From the NCBI RefSeq assembly GCF_029319185.1, contig NZ_CP119754.1, positions 1,178,001 to 1,242,000 of the forward strand: a DNA stretch of 64,000 bases, read 5' to 3'. Positions 8,596 to 16,888 of the stretch are shown piece after piece. The notes beneath the pieces were generated by a model that was given only the letters and a program-made list of their open reading frames with translations, ran no database searches and had not been told where the DNA came from. Source of the stretch: Superficieibacter sp. HKU1. GTDB lineage: Bacteria; Pseudomonadota; Gammaproteobacteria; Enterobacterales; Enterobacteriaceae. The translations under genes were made by a program, and so were the position numbers. How positions within the stretch are numbered: the first letter of the stretch is position 1; every line of letters begins with the position of its first letter.

Positions 8596-9022
8596 GGTAT
8601 TCCACCAGTAATTAAGGACATGGCGGGATAGTAGACGCGCGAAAAAGCGTCGATAAAGAATCTTTCTCTGTGATTTATGCGAAAAGGTAATATAAACAGC
8701 TAATTAGACATCAGGAAGGAAAGCCGTGCGGGGGTGCGCATGGATAGATGGCTAATTGCAGCGGAAGAATGCGCTTCAGAGCGCAGTCAGTCGCCTGGCG
8801 CAGGAAGGTGTTATTTACGTCATGTATATGCTTTGCCGAATTCTCTCATAGCCAGCGAAGCCGCTAAGGCTCCTCTATAGCGCTTTTTGTTATAAATAAT
8901 ATCAATCAGTTTGTTTAAAAGATAATTCAGGCTGATTACTATCATATGGACGTCCATACTGCTAAACTGCCGTTCGCATCACAATTACGCAACAGACAAG
9001 AAGCATCGGGTAACCAGATAAG
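8596..9022. other. Divergent intergenic region between mtcB and the methionine importer
   Basis: This 427-base space separates two divergent transcription units and should hold both promoters. It contains a perfect 14-bp palindrome at 8945-8958 (listed separately). An ATG frame at 8740-8880 (46 codons) has no recognisable product and is not called. The part near 8880-8945 is AT-rich, as expected for a promoter. Confidence 0.6.
8945..8963 (+). promoter_or_regulatory. Perfect palindrome, candidate MetJ operator
   Basis: TATGGACGTCCATA (8945-8958) is a perfect palindrome whose core GGACGTCC matches the MetJ met-box AGACGTCT at six of eight positions; the next eight bases, ATACTGCT, match at five. 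MetJ binds tandem 8-bp boxes, and the site is 65 bases before a methionine-type importer. This is an inference from resemblance and context. Confidence 0.4.
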
Positions 9023-10045
9023 ATGATCCTACTCAGGAATATTTCGAAGATTTTTGACCACGGTAAGACGCCCGTGGTCGCCGTGGACAGCGTAGATTTA
9101 ACGATCGAACAGGGGCAGATTTACGGCATTATTGGCTACAGCGGCGCGGGGAAAAGTACCCTGATCCGTCTGCTAAACGGGCTGGAGAAACCCAGTTCAG
9201 GCAGTGTGACCATCAACGGTCACGAGATCTCGTCGGCAAAAGGCGAGGCGCTTCGCCAGGCTCGGCTGAAAATCAGTATGGTGTTCCAGCACTTTAATTT
9301 GCTGTGGTCGCGCACCGTAAGGGAAAACATTGCCTTTTCCATGCAAATCGCCGGTGCACCGAAAGCGCAGATCCGTGCCCGGGTAGCGGAACTTATCGAG
9401 CTGGTGGGCCTTACCGGGCGGGAAGATGCCTATCCTTCTCAGCTCAGCGGCGGGCAAAAGCAGCGCGTTGGCATCGCCCGCGCACTGGCCAATAGCCCGG
9501 ACGTTCTGCTCTGCGATGAAGCGACGTCGGCGCTGGATCCGCAGACCACCGATCAGATCCTGGATTTGCTGCTGGATATTAATCGTCGTTTTAAGCTGAC
9601 CATCGTGCTGATCACCCATGAAATGCACGTGGTGAGGAAGATCTGCGACCGCGTGGCGGTGATGGAAAACGGCAAAGTGGTGGAAGAGGGCGAGGTGCTG
9701 GAGGTCTTTACCCGTCCGCAGCAGCCGATCACTCAGCAGTTCGTGCGTCAGGTGAGTCAGTATAAAGAAGAGGAAGCGTTTAATCCGGATCTGACCAGCG
9801 AGCTGGCCGGGGCGGTCATTAAACTGACGTTTACCGGAGTAAATACCCATCAGCCGGTAGTGGGGGAACTGACCCTGCGATACGGTCTGCCGTTTAATAT
9901 TTTGCACGGCAAGATGTCGCAAACTGCCCACGGCGTGTTTGGGCAACTTTGGCTTCACGTGATTGCAAACCAGGATCAGCTGAACAACATCCTCGCGGAT
10001 TTGCACAACAGCGGTATTGAATGCGAGGTGGTTAAACATGCTTGA
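9023..10045 (+). CDS. metN: Methionine-type ABC importer ATPase (MetN paralogue)
   Basis: The 340-residue ATPase has Walker A GYSGAGKS (38-45), signature LSGGQKQRVGIARAL (141 on) and the C-terminal NIL/ACT-like domain from about residue 265 that lets methionine inhibit MetN-type transporters. It is first in a three-gene operon with the permease and binding protein. Enterobacteria normally carry the main metNIQ elsewhere, so this is probably a second system, equivalent to Salmonella sfbB. Position beside mtcBC suggests that imported methionine feeds reverse transsulfuration. Confidence 0.86.
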   Translation: MILLRNISKIFDHGKTPVVAVDSVDLTIEQGQIYGIIGYSGAGKSTLIRLLNGLEKPSSGSVTINGHEISSAKGEALRQARLKISMVFQHFNLLWSRTVRENIAFSMQIAGAPKAQIRARVAELIELVGLTGREDAYPSQLSGGQKQRVGIARALANSPDVLLCDEATSALDPQTTDQILDLLLDINRRFKLTIVLITHEMHVVRKICDRVAVMENGKVVEEGEVLEVFTRPQQPITQQFVRQVSQYKEEEAFNPDLTSELAGAVIKLTFTGVNTHQPVVGELTLRYGLPFNILHGKMSQTAHGVFGQLWLHVIANQDQLNNILADLHNSGIECEVVKHA

Positions 10046-10706
10046 TCAACTTTTACCCCATCTGAAATGGGACCAGCTGTGGGCGGCCACGCAGGAAACG
10101 TTGTATATGACGGCGCTCTCCGGCATCGCGACTTTCGTGCTGGGGATCATTCTCGGGCTGGCGTTGTTTTTAACCGCGCGCGGCGGCCTGTTCCAGAACC
10201 GTACGCTTTACAGCGTAATTTCTATTCTCGTGAACGTGTTCCGCTCCATTCCGTTCATTATCTTAATCGTGCTGTTGATCCCGTTTACCAAAACGATTGT
10301 CGGCACCATTCTCGGCGCCAATGCGGCGCTGCCAGCATTGATTGTCGGCGCGGCACCGTTCTACGCCCGGCTGGTAGAGATTGCCCTGCGCGAAGTGGAT
10401 AAGGGCGTTATTGAAGCCACGCGATCGATGGGCGCGCGTCTCAGTACCTTAATTTTTCGGGTTTTACTGCCGGAGTCCTCTCCTGCCCTGGTGTCAGGCA
10501 TTACGGTGACACTGATTGCGCTGGTCAGCTACAGCGCGATGGCAGGGGTCATTGGTGCCGGTGGATTAGGGAATCTTGCTTATCTGGAAGGATTCCAGCG
10601 AAACCATAGCGACGTCACGCTGGTGGCGACGGTGACTATTCTGATCGTCGTCTTCATCATCCAGTTCTGCGGCGACGTTATTACCTCTCTGTTAGATAAA
10701 CGCTAA
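10038..10706 (+). CDS. metI: Methionine-type ABC importer permease (MetI paralogue)
   Basis: The 222-residue inner membrane permease resembles MetI: ETLYMTALSG near the start, NVFRSIPFIILIVLLIPF, and the ATPase contact loop EATRSMGARLSTLIFRVLLPES. I use the ATG at 10038, which overlaps the end of the ATPase gene by 8 bases and matches the MetI N-terminus (MLDQLLPHL); the upstream ATG at 10017 would add residues unlike the family. MetI works as a homodimer with two MetN subunits. Confidence 0.87.
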   Translation: MLDQLLPHLKWDQLWAATQETLYMTALSGIATFVLGIILGLALFLTARGGLFQNRTLYSVISILVNVFRSIPFIILIVLLIPFTKTIVGTILGANAALPALIVGAAPFYARLVEIALREVDKGVIEATRSMGARLSTLIFRVLLPESSPALVSGITVTLIALVSYSAMAGVIGAGGLGNLAYLEGFQRNHSDVTLVATVTILIVVFIIQFCGDVITSLLDKR

Positions 10707-10725
10707 TAATACGGAAACCAACATC

Positions 10726-11538
10726 ATGACGAAAACACTGACACTGATCGCCGCAGCAACCCTAAGTGCCATGAGCTTTGCCTCCTGGGCCGATACCCTG
10801 ACCGTGGGCGCGTCCAACGTGCCGCACGCTGAAATTCTGGAGCAGGCGAAACCGATCCTGGCGAAAGAAGGCATCGATCTCGAAATCAAACCGTTCCAGG
10901 ACTACATCCTGCCGAACACCGCGCTGGCCAGCGGCGACATCGACGCCAACTATTTCCAGCACATCCCTTATCTGAACAGCTTCCTGAAGGATCATGCTGG
11001 CGATAAGACGTTCGACTTCGTCAGCGCCGGGGCGATCCATATCGAGCCGATTGGCATTTACTCTAAAAAATACAAATCGCTGAAAGATCTGCCGCAGGGC
11101 GGAAAAGTGATTATGCGTGATGCGGTGTCTGAAGAAGGACGTATCCTCTCCATCTTCGAAAAAGAGGGCGTGATCAAGCTGAAACCGGGTATCGATAAAG
11201 TTAACGCGCGCATCAGCGATATCGTGGAGAATCCGAAGAAACTGCAGTTCCAGCCGAATGTAGAAGCCGCGCTGCTGCCGCAAATGTATAACAATGACGA
11301 AGGCGACGCGGTGGTGATCAACGCCAACTACGCCATCGACGCTGGTCTGGATCCGGTTCACGATCCGATCGCCGTAGAAAGCGGTGAGAACAACCCGTAC
11401 GCCAACATCATTACCGTACATCGCGGCGACGAGAAGAAAAAAGACATCGTGGAACTGGTGAAGGTACTGCACTCGAAAGAGATTCAGGACTGGATCCGCA
11501 CCAAATATAAAGGCGCGGTGATTCCGGTAAACAACTAA
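10726..11538 (+). CDS. metQ: Methionine-type substrate-binding protein (MetQ/NlpA family)
   Basis: This 270-residue protein is of the MetQ/NlpA family: VGASNVPHAEIL, then FQDYILPNTALASGDIDANYFQHIPYL and the GGKVIMRDAVSEEGR region. Unlike E. coli MetQ it has no lipobox: the signal peptide ends SFASWA before DTLTVG and there is no cysteine in the first 30 residues, so it should be a soluble periplasmic protein rather than a lipoprotein. It closes the three-gene operon. Methionine is the likely ligand by family; relatives with other ligands exist. Confidence 0.86.
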   Translation: MTKTLTLIAAATLSAMSFASWADTLTVGASNVPHAEILEQAKPILAKEGIDLEIKPFQDYILPNTALASGDIDANYFQHIPYLNSFLKDHAGDKTFDFVSAGAIHIEPIGIYSKKYKSLKDLPQGGKVIMRDAVSEEGRILSIFEKEGVIKLKPGIDKVNARISDIVENPKKLQFQPNVEAALLPQMYNNDEGDAVVINANYAIDAGLDPVHDPIAVESGENNPYANIITVHRGDEKKKDIVELVKVLHSKEIQDWIRTKYKGAVIPVNN

Positions 11539-11545
11539 TTGCGCA

Positions 11546-11574
11546 GCGCCATCCGTTTTTATGGCGGATGGCGC
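11546..11574 (+). terminator. Hairpin after the methionine importer operon
   Basis: GCGCCATCCG (11546-11555) pairs perfectly with CGGATGGCGC (11565-11574). A T-run lies in the loop rather than after the stem, so it may act as a processing or Rho-related stem. Confidence 0.5.
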
Positions 11575-11592
11575 AAGCTGGACCGGCCCGAG

Positions 11593-11624
11593 GTAGGCCC
11601 GAGCAAGCGCAGCGGCGCCGGGCA
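11593..11624. repeat. REP element
   Basis: GTAGGCCCGAGCAAGCGCAG followed by CGGCGCCGGGCA is a REP half-unit between the convergent methionine importer and hemB genes. Confidence 0.8.
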
Positions 11625-11639
11625 CAACCACACCAAACC

Positions 11640-12611
11640 TTACAGAATTTTCTTTTCCGCCAGATCGAGCGCGAAATAACTAAAAATCAGATCCGCGCCC
11701 GCGCGTTTAATCGCGCCCAGACTTTCCAGCACAACCTTCTCTTCGTCAATCGCGCCAGCCTGCGCCGCGAACTTAATCATCGCGTACTCACCGCTAACCT
11801 GATAAGCGCCCAACGGCAGATCGCTGCGTTCCCGAATATCCCGCAGAATATCCAGATAAGCACCCGCCGGTTTCACCATCAGACAGTCCGCGCCCTGTGC
11901 CTCATCCAGCAGCGACTCACGGATCGCTTCCCGGCGGTTCATCGGGTTCATCTGATAGGTTTTACGGTCGCCTTTCAGCGCGGTCCCGGCGGCTTCGCGG
12001 AACGGACCATAAAAGGAAGAGGCGAACTTGGTTGAATAGGACATGATCGCCGTATCAAAAAATCCGGCGGCATCCAGCGCCTGACGGATCGCCTGAACCT
12101 GTCCATCCATCGCGGCGGAAGGGGCGATAAAATCCGCGCCCGCAGCGGCGGCCACGACCGCCTGTTTGCCAAGGTTGGCAAGGGTCGCGTCGTTATCCAC
12201 ACCGTGCTCGCACAGCACGCCGCAGTGGCCGTGAGACGTATATTCGCAGAAGCAGGTATCGGACATTACGATCATCTCCGGCACCGCCTGTTTACAGATA
12301 CGGGACATACGTGCGACCAGACCGTCTTCTTTCCAGGCATCGCTGCCGGTGGCGTCGGTGTGATGGGAGATCCCGAAGGTCATCACCGAGCGGATCCCCG
12401 CGTTGGCGATGCGTTCAATCTCGCGCGCCAGATGCTTCTCGGGGATGCGCATTACGCCCGGCATCGCCTCGATGGCCTTGTATTCATCAATCTCTTCTTC
12501 AACAAAGATCGGCAACACCAGGTCGTTCTTACTCAGTGTTGTCTCTTCAAACATAGCGCGCAGCGCGGGAGACTTGCGCAGGCGGCGGGGGCGAGTGATT
12601 AAATCGGTCAT
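11640..12611 (-). CDS. hemB: Delta-aminolevulinic acid dehydratase (porphobilinogen synthase)
   Basis: HemB condenses two 5-aminolevulinate molecules to porphobilinogen in heme synthesis. The 323 residues match enterobacterial HemB throughout: the cysteine-rich metal site DTCFCEYTSHGHCG, the Schiff-base lysines in STKFASSFYGP and MVKPAGAY, and the C-terminal SYFALDLAEKK. It is transcribed alone on the minus strand. In K-12 hemB follows tauABCD; here the methionine importer takes that side. Confidence 0.96.
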   Translation of the reverse strand: MTDLITRPRRLRKSPALRAMFEETTLSKNDLVLPIFVEEEIDEYKAIEAMPGVMRIPEKHLAREIERIANAGIRSVMTFGISHHTDATGSDAWKEDGLVARMSRICKQAVPEMIVMSDTCFCEYTSHGHCGVLCEHGVDNDATLANLGKQAVVAAAAGADFIAPSAAMDGQVQAIRQALDAAGFFDTAIMSYSTKFASSFYGPFREAAGTALKGDRKTYQMNPMNRREAIRESLLDEAQGADCLMVKPAGAYLDILRDIRERSDLPLGAYQVSGEYAMIKFAAQAGAIDEEKVVLESLGAIKRAGADLIFSYFALDLAEKKIL

Positions 12612-13210
12612 GATATGCCTGATGTTTGTGAAATATGACGTTATTGTACCTGAATTATCTCTTTAGTGTTTTACTAAAGTTGCCGTTTAGCTGAGACACC
12701 CGACAAACCTGGTGATTATAGACATTTAACGCGGCGCTAAACTGTTTATAAATAGTTTTAGTGAATGCAAATACGGCTTTCAATATTATCTGTTTACTAT
12801 ATGAGTAGTGGTAGCGGGCGAACCACGCTCGGAAAATTTATGGCGATAAGCGATGCTGTACTCTTTTATCCAGTATCTCGCAGTTTCCGTAGTGTAATTC
12901 TTTCTTATTCTTTTTGTGAATGCTTTTTATTTATTGATGCGAATTATATTAAATGGGTAATGCATTCACTGGGTTAGGTTTTTGTTTTTAAGGGTTTTTT
13001 ATTAAAAGCGTTAAGTTTTTTAAGTGGTCCTTAATTCATGAAGGGAGTTTCTTTAAAGATAATCTGTCCGATTTCGGACTTTGGATAAAGATTAATTGAA
13101 CCTTCTGCCTCTTAAACCGCATAATTCGGACTGCAATGTAATATTACTTATTTTGATTGCATTAATAATTGATGGACCAACTAGATTACGTCCCTGAGGA
13201 GGGATGACAA
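12612..13210. other. AT-rich promoter region between hemB and the autotransporter
   Basis: This 599-base space is visibly AT-rich, with long T/A runs around 12895-13025, and holds the divergent promoters of hemB and the autotransporter gene. A 70-codon frame at 12765-12977 has no family resemblance and no good ribosome binding site, so it is not called. Such composition is typical of H-NS-silenced surface-protein genes; that regulation is an inference. Confidence 0.6.
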
Positions 13211-16165
13211 ATGCAAACCTGGAAAAAGAAACTGGTAGTATCTCAATTAGCATTGGCCTGCACTTTGGCGATCGCTTCTCAGGCAAATGCGACAACTTAT
13301 GATACCTGGGGGTATCACGATAACACCACGACCGCACTTGATTGGTCTAATATGGATGCGCCGGGCTCTGACGGCAACTATGTCACCTATAATGGCTTTG
13401 TTTATTACAACAATGCTAACGGTGACTTCGACCAGTCTTTCAACGGTGATACCGTTAACGGTACCATTTCTACTTATTATTTGAACCACGATTATACCGA
13501 TGGTACAAATGGCAATGCGAACCAGTTGGATATCGCTAATTCAGTGATTCATGGTTCAATCACTTCAATGCTGCCTGATGGTTATTACGGTTATAATGGT
13601 GGTACTGATTATGATGGTGGTTACTATTTCTACCAGGCTGGTAACGATGTTATCGATACAACGTGGCATGACGGGGATGTCTTCACTCTGAACATTGCCA
13701 ACTCTACTGTTGATGATGATTATGAAGCGCTCTATTTTACTGATTCTTATGTGGATGGAGACGTCACGAAATATACAAATGAAACCTTCTATACGGCGCC
13801 AGGTGAAGATGCAGGTCTCGGTCTCGCTGTACAGCTTAATGTAGAAAGCAACATTAATATTTCCAACAACTCTCGCGTTGCAGGCATCAGTTTAGTACAG
13901 GGTGATACCACTAATACCAACTACACCACTGAATCCCATACCTGGGATAACAACATTGTGGTTACAGATTCTACAGTGACCTCTGGTGCTGTAACACCGC
14001 TGGAAAATACGGGCTTCTATGGCAACTCTGCTGAGCCAAGCGATTACACTGGCAACGGCGGTGCTAACGACGTAGCAATGTATTTCAGCGATAATTCAGC
14101 ATCCAATTATTCAATGAAAAACAACGTTTACTTCAGCAACTCCACGCTGCTGGGTGATGTTGTCTTTAATAGCACCTGGAATGCGAACTTCTATCCGCAT
14201 GGTCATGACAGCAATGGCGATGGTGTTCTGGACACCAACGGTGGCTGGGCTGACGATTCTCTGAACGTTGATGAACTGAACATTACGCTGGACAACGGCA
14301 GTAAGTGGGTCGGTTCTGCTACTATGAACAACGTTGATGAGAATTCTATTGCTTCTGCTGACTGGTATGATGTCACCGGCAATAGCCAGTACCCTGGCGT
14401 AGTGGTTGAAGCTAACGACTGGGGCCGTGCGATTGACGATCAGGTATTCCAGAGCGGCGTATTTAACGTTACGCTGAACAACGGTTCAGAATGGGATACG
14501 GTTAACCAATCTAACATTGATACGTTAGCGGTAAACAACGGTTCTCAGGTTAACGTTGCTGAATCCAGCCTGATCTCTGACACTATCAGCCTGACCAATG
14601 GTTCTTCCATGAACATTGGTGATGAAGGCCAGGTAGCAACCGATCACCTGACCATCGATAGCTACAGTACCGTTGCATTGTCCAGTAAAGATAATTCAAC
14701 TGTAGCATATAGCTATGCACCGTCTCTGTACGCTAACACCATCACCGTGACCAACGGCGGCGTGCTGGATGTGAACGTTGATCAGTTTGACGATAATCCG
14801 TTCCAGACTGATACCCTGGAACTGACCAGCGGCAACGTTGCTGACAACTACAACCACGTTGTTTCCGGTGTCTTCGATATCCATAGCAGCGATTATATCC
14901 TGAATGCCGATCTGGTGAACGACCGTACTAACGATCAGACCCAGGCTAATTATGGCTACGGTACTATCGCGATGAACTCTGACGGTCACCTGACCATCAA
15001 TGGTAACGGCGATATCAACAATGGCGACGAACTGGATAACAGCTCTGTTGACAACGTTGTGGCCGCAACCGGTAATTACAAAGTTCGCATCGACAACGCC
15101 ACTGGTGCTGGTAACATCGCTGACTACAAAGGTAAAGAAATTATCTATGTCAACGATGTAAATACCAACGCTACCTTCAGCGCTGCCAACAAAGCTGACC
15201 TGGGTGCTTATACCTATCAGGCACAGCAGGAAGGCAACACGGTTGTTCTGCGCCAGATGGAGCTGACCGACTACGCTAACATGGCACTGAGCATTCCTTC
15301 TGCAAACACCAACATCTGGAACCTGCAACAGGATACTCTGTCTGACCGTCTGACCAGCGCTCGTCATGGCTTTGATGACAACGGTGGTGCATGGGTGAGC
15401 TACTTCGGTGGTAGCTTCGATGGTGATAACGGCACGATCAACTACGATCAGGACGTTAACGGCATCATGGTCGGTGTTGATACCAAAGTTGACGGTAACA
15501 ATGCTAAGTGGATCGTCGGTGCGGCAGCTTCCTTCGCGAAAGGCGACATGAGCGACCGTACTGGCCAGGTGGATCAGGACAGCCAGTCTGCCTACATCTA
15601 CTCTTCTGCTCGCTTCGCGAACAACATCTTTGTTGATGGCAACTTAAGCTACAGCCGTTTCGACAACGACCTGACTGCTAACATGAGCAACGGCGCGTAT
15701 GTTGATGGCAACACCACTGCTGATGCATGGGGCTTTGGCCTGAAACTGGGTTACGACTGGAAAATCAACGATGCAGGTTATGTAACGCCTTACGCCAGCA
15801 TCAATGGTCTGTTCCAGTCTGGTGACAGCTATCGTCTGAGCAACGACGCTAACGTCGGCGGTCAGGATTACGACAGCCTGCGTTATGAAGCGGGTCTGAA
15901 TGCAGGTTACACCTTCAACTACGGTGACCAGGCGCTGACGCCGTACTTCAACCTGGCTTACGTATACGACGACTCTGACAACGATTCCGACTTCAATGGT
16001 GATAACATTGATAACGGCGTTAAAGGTTCTGCGGTACGTGTTGGTGCGGGCGGACAGTTCAGCTTCACCAAAAACTTCAGCGGCTATACCGGTGTCACCT
16101 ATCTCGGTGGCGGCGACGTTGACCAGGATTGGGCAGCAAACGCTGGTGTTAAATACACCTGGTAA
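13211..16165 (+). CDS. ehaB: AIDA-type autotransporter adhesin (EhaB/YaiT/UpaC family)
   Basis: A type V secreted surface protein of 984 residues. The signal peptide (MQTWKKKLVVSQLALACTLA, ending SQANA) precedes an Asn/Asp/Thr-rich passenger of about residues 29-700 forming a beta-helix with repeated short motifs such as NNGSQVNV and LTNGSSMNI. The autotransporter beta-barrel runs from about residue 715 (GGAWVSYFGG) to the terminal aromatic KYTW. GAGGAGGG at 13196-13203 is a strong ribosome binding site. It sits at the yaiT position of E. coli, where K-12 has a disrupted copy; here it is intact. Related proteins promote biofilm formation and matrix binding. Confidence 0.92.
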   Translation: MQTWKKKLVVSQLALACTLAIASQANATTYDTWGYHDNTTTALDWSNMDAPGSDGNYVTYNGFVYYNNANGDFDQSFNGDTVNGTISTYYLNHDYTDGTNGNANQLDIANSVIHGSITSMLPDGYYGYNGGTDYDGGYYFYQAGNDVIDTTWHDGDVFTLNIANSTVDDDYEALYFTDSYVDGDVTKYTNETFYTAPGEDAGLGLAVQLNVESNINISNNSRVAGISLVQGDTTNTNYTTESHTWDNNIVVTDSTVTSGAVTPLENTGFYGNSAEPSDYTGNGGANDVAMYFSDNSASNYSMKNNVYFSNSTLLGDVVFNSTWNANFYPHGHDSNGDGVLDTNGGWADDSLNVDELNITLDNGSKWVGSATMNNVDENSIASADWYDVTGNSQYPGVVVEANDWGRAIDDQVFQSGVFNVTLNNGSEWDTVNQSNIDTLAVNNGSQVNVAESSLISDTISLTNGSSMNIGDEGQVATDHLTIDSYSTVALSSKDNSTVAYSYAPSLYANTITVTNGGVLDVNVDQFDDNPFQTDTLELTSGNVADNYNHVVSGVFDIHSSDYILNADLVNDRTNDQTQANYGYGTIAMNSDGHLTINGNGDINNGDELDNSSVDNVVAATGNYKVRIDNATGAGNIADYKGKEIIYVNDVNTNATFSAANKADLGAYTYQAQQEGNTVVLRQMELTDYANMALSIPSANTNIWNLQQDTLSDRLTSARHGFDDNGGAWVSYFGGSFDGDNGTINYDQDVNGIMVGVDTKVDGNNAKWIVGAAASFAKGDMSDRTGQVDQDSQSAYIYSSARFANNIFVDGNLSYSRFDNDLTANMSNGAYVDGNTTADAWGFGLKLGYDWKINDAGYVTPYASINGLFQSGDSYRLSNDANVGGQDYDSLRYEAGLNAGYTFNYGDQALTPYFNLAYVYDDSDNDSDFNGDNIDNGVKGSAVRVGAGGQFSFTKNFSGYTGVTYLGGGDVDQDWAANAGVKYTW

Positions 16166-16175
16166 TCAGGTGCAA

Positions 16176-16198
16176 AGGGGAGGAAACTCCCCTGTTTT
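16176..16198 (+). terminator. Rho-independent terminator of the autotransporter gene
   Basis: GGGGAG-GAAA-CTCCCC with flanking A-T pair is followed by TGTTTT, 11 bases after the stop codon. Confidence 0.75.
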
Positions 16199-16260
16199 AC
16201 CCTTTTGTCACAATGCCTGTCATGGATATGACGGGCATTTTTCGCAAGGAAAGCATAGAC

Positions 16261-16887
16261 ATGACTACTCTGAGTAAACCGCTAAACGAATTCAACGCAC
16301 TTGATAAATACCTGTCCGCTCATGGCACCCGCTTCGTGTGCAACGAAGGTGAACCTATTGCCGCTGAGGGCGATCAAACGCAAAATTACACCATCGTCAT
16401 TCAGCAGGGCATCATCTCATTAAGCCGTAAATACAACGATGTTCTGCTTGGCTTTGCCGATGCGCCCTTTATTGCCGGGCTCTCTGCCGGCGCGATAAAA
16501 AATACCAGCGACTATATTTTAATGGCGGAGGGGGAATGCAATGGTTATTACCTGCCCGCAGATGCCACGCTGGCGTTGCTTGAACAGGGCGGACTGTGGC
16601 GTGAGGCATTTTACTGGATGACCTGGCAACACCGGTTACTGGAAAAACGCGATATCCATCTGGTAGGCACCAGCAACTACAATCAGATCCGCTCAACGCT
16701 ATTAACAATGGCGCAATGGGACGACGCTTTACGTTCTCGCATTGGCGTGATTAATTATATTCAGCGACGCACCCGCGTCTCGCGCTCCGTCATTGCTGAG
16801 GTGCTCTCAGCGCTGCGACGCGGAAGCTACATCGAAATGCATAAAGGCAAACTGGTTAATATCAACCGTCTGCCTTATGACTATTGA
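16261..16887 (+). CDS. iprA: Crp/Fnr-type regulator IprA (YaiV)
   Basis: The 208-residue protein has an N-terminal cyclic-nucleotide-binding-like barrel and a C-terminal helix-turn-helix (RTRVSRSVIAEVLSALRRGSYIEM). In Salmonella and E. coli IprA represses resistance to hydrogen peroxide. I chose the ATG at 16261 because AAGGAAA precedes it at 16246-16252 and the N-terminus then matches E. coli YaiV (LSKPL.EF); the upstream frame overlaps the terminator region. No metal or cyclic-nucleotide ligand residues are obvious, so the effector is unknown. Confidence 0.9.
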   Translation: MTTLSKPLNEFNALDKYLSAHGTRFVCNEGEPIAAEGDQTQNYTIVIQQGIISLSRKYNDVLLGFADAPFIAGLSAGAIKNTSDYILMAEGECNGYYLPADATLALLEQGGLWREAFYWMTWQHRLLEKRDIHLVGTSNYNQIRSTLLTMAQWDDALRSRIGVINYIQRRTRVSRSVIAEVLSALRRGSYIEMHKGKLVNINRLPYDY

Positions 16888-16888
16888 G

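Noticed and set aside
8740..8880. 46-codon frame in the mtcB-metN intergenic region
   Set aside because: Short, no recognisable product; a G-rich stretch before the ATG is weak evidence. Could be revisited with ribosome profiling.
10762..11631. 289-codon minus-strand frame opposite the MetQ-like gene
   Set aside because: Antisense shadow of a clear binding-protein gene; begins in a REP element.
12765..12977. 70-codon plus-strand frame in the hemB-autotransporter space
   Set aside because: AT-rich non-coding composition, no ribosome binding site, no family resemblance.
14696..15367. 223-codon minus-strand frame in the autotransporter gene
   Set aside because: The repetitive Asn/Asp/Thr codons of the passenger create valine/isoleucine-rich antisense frames by chance.
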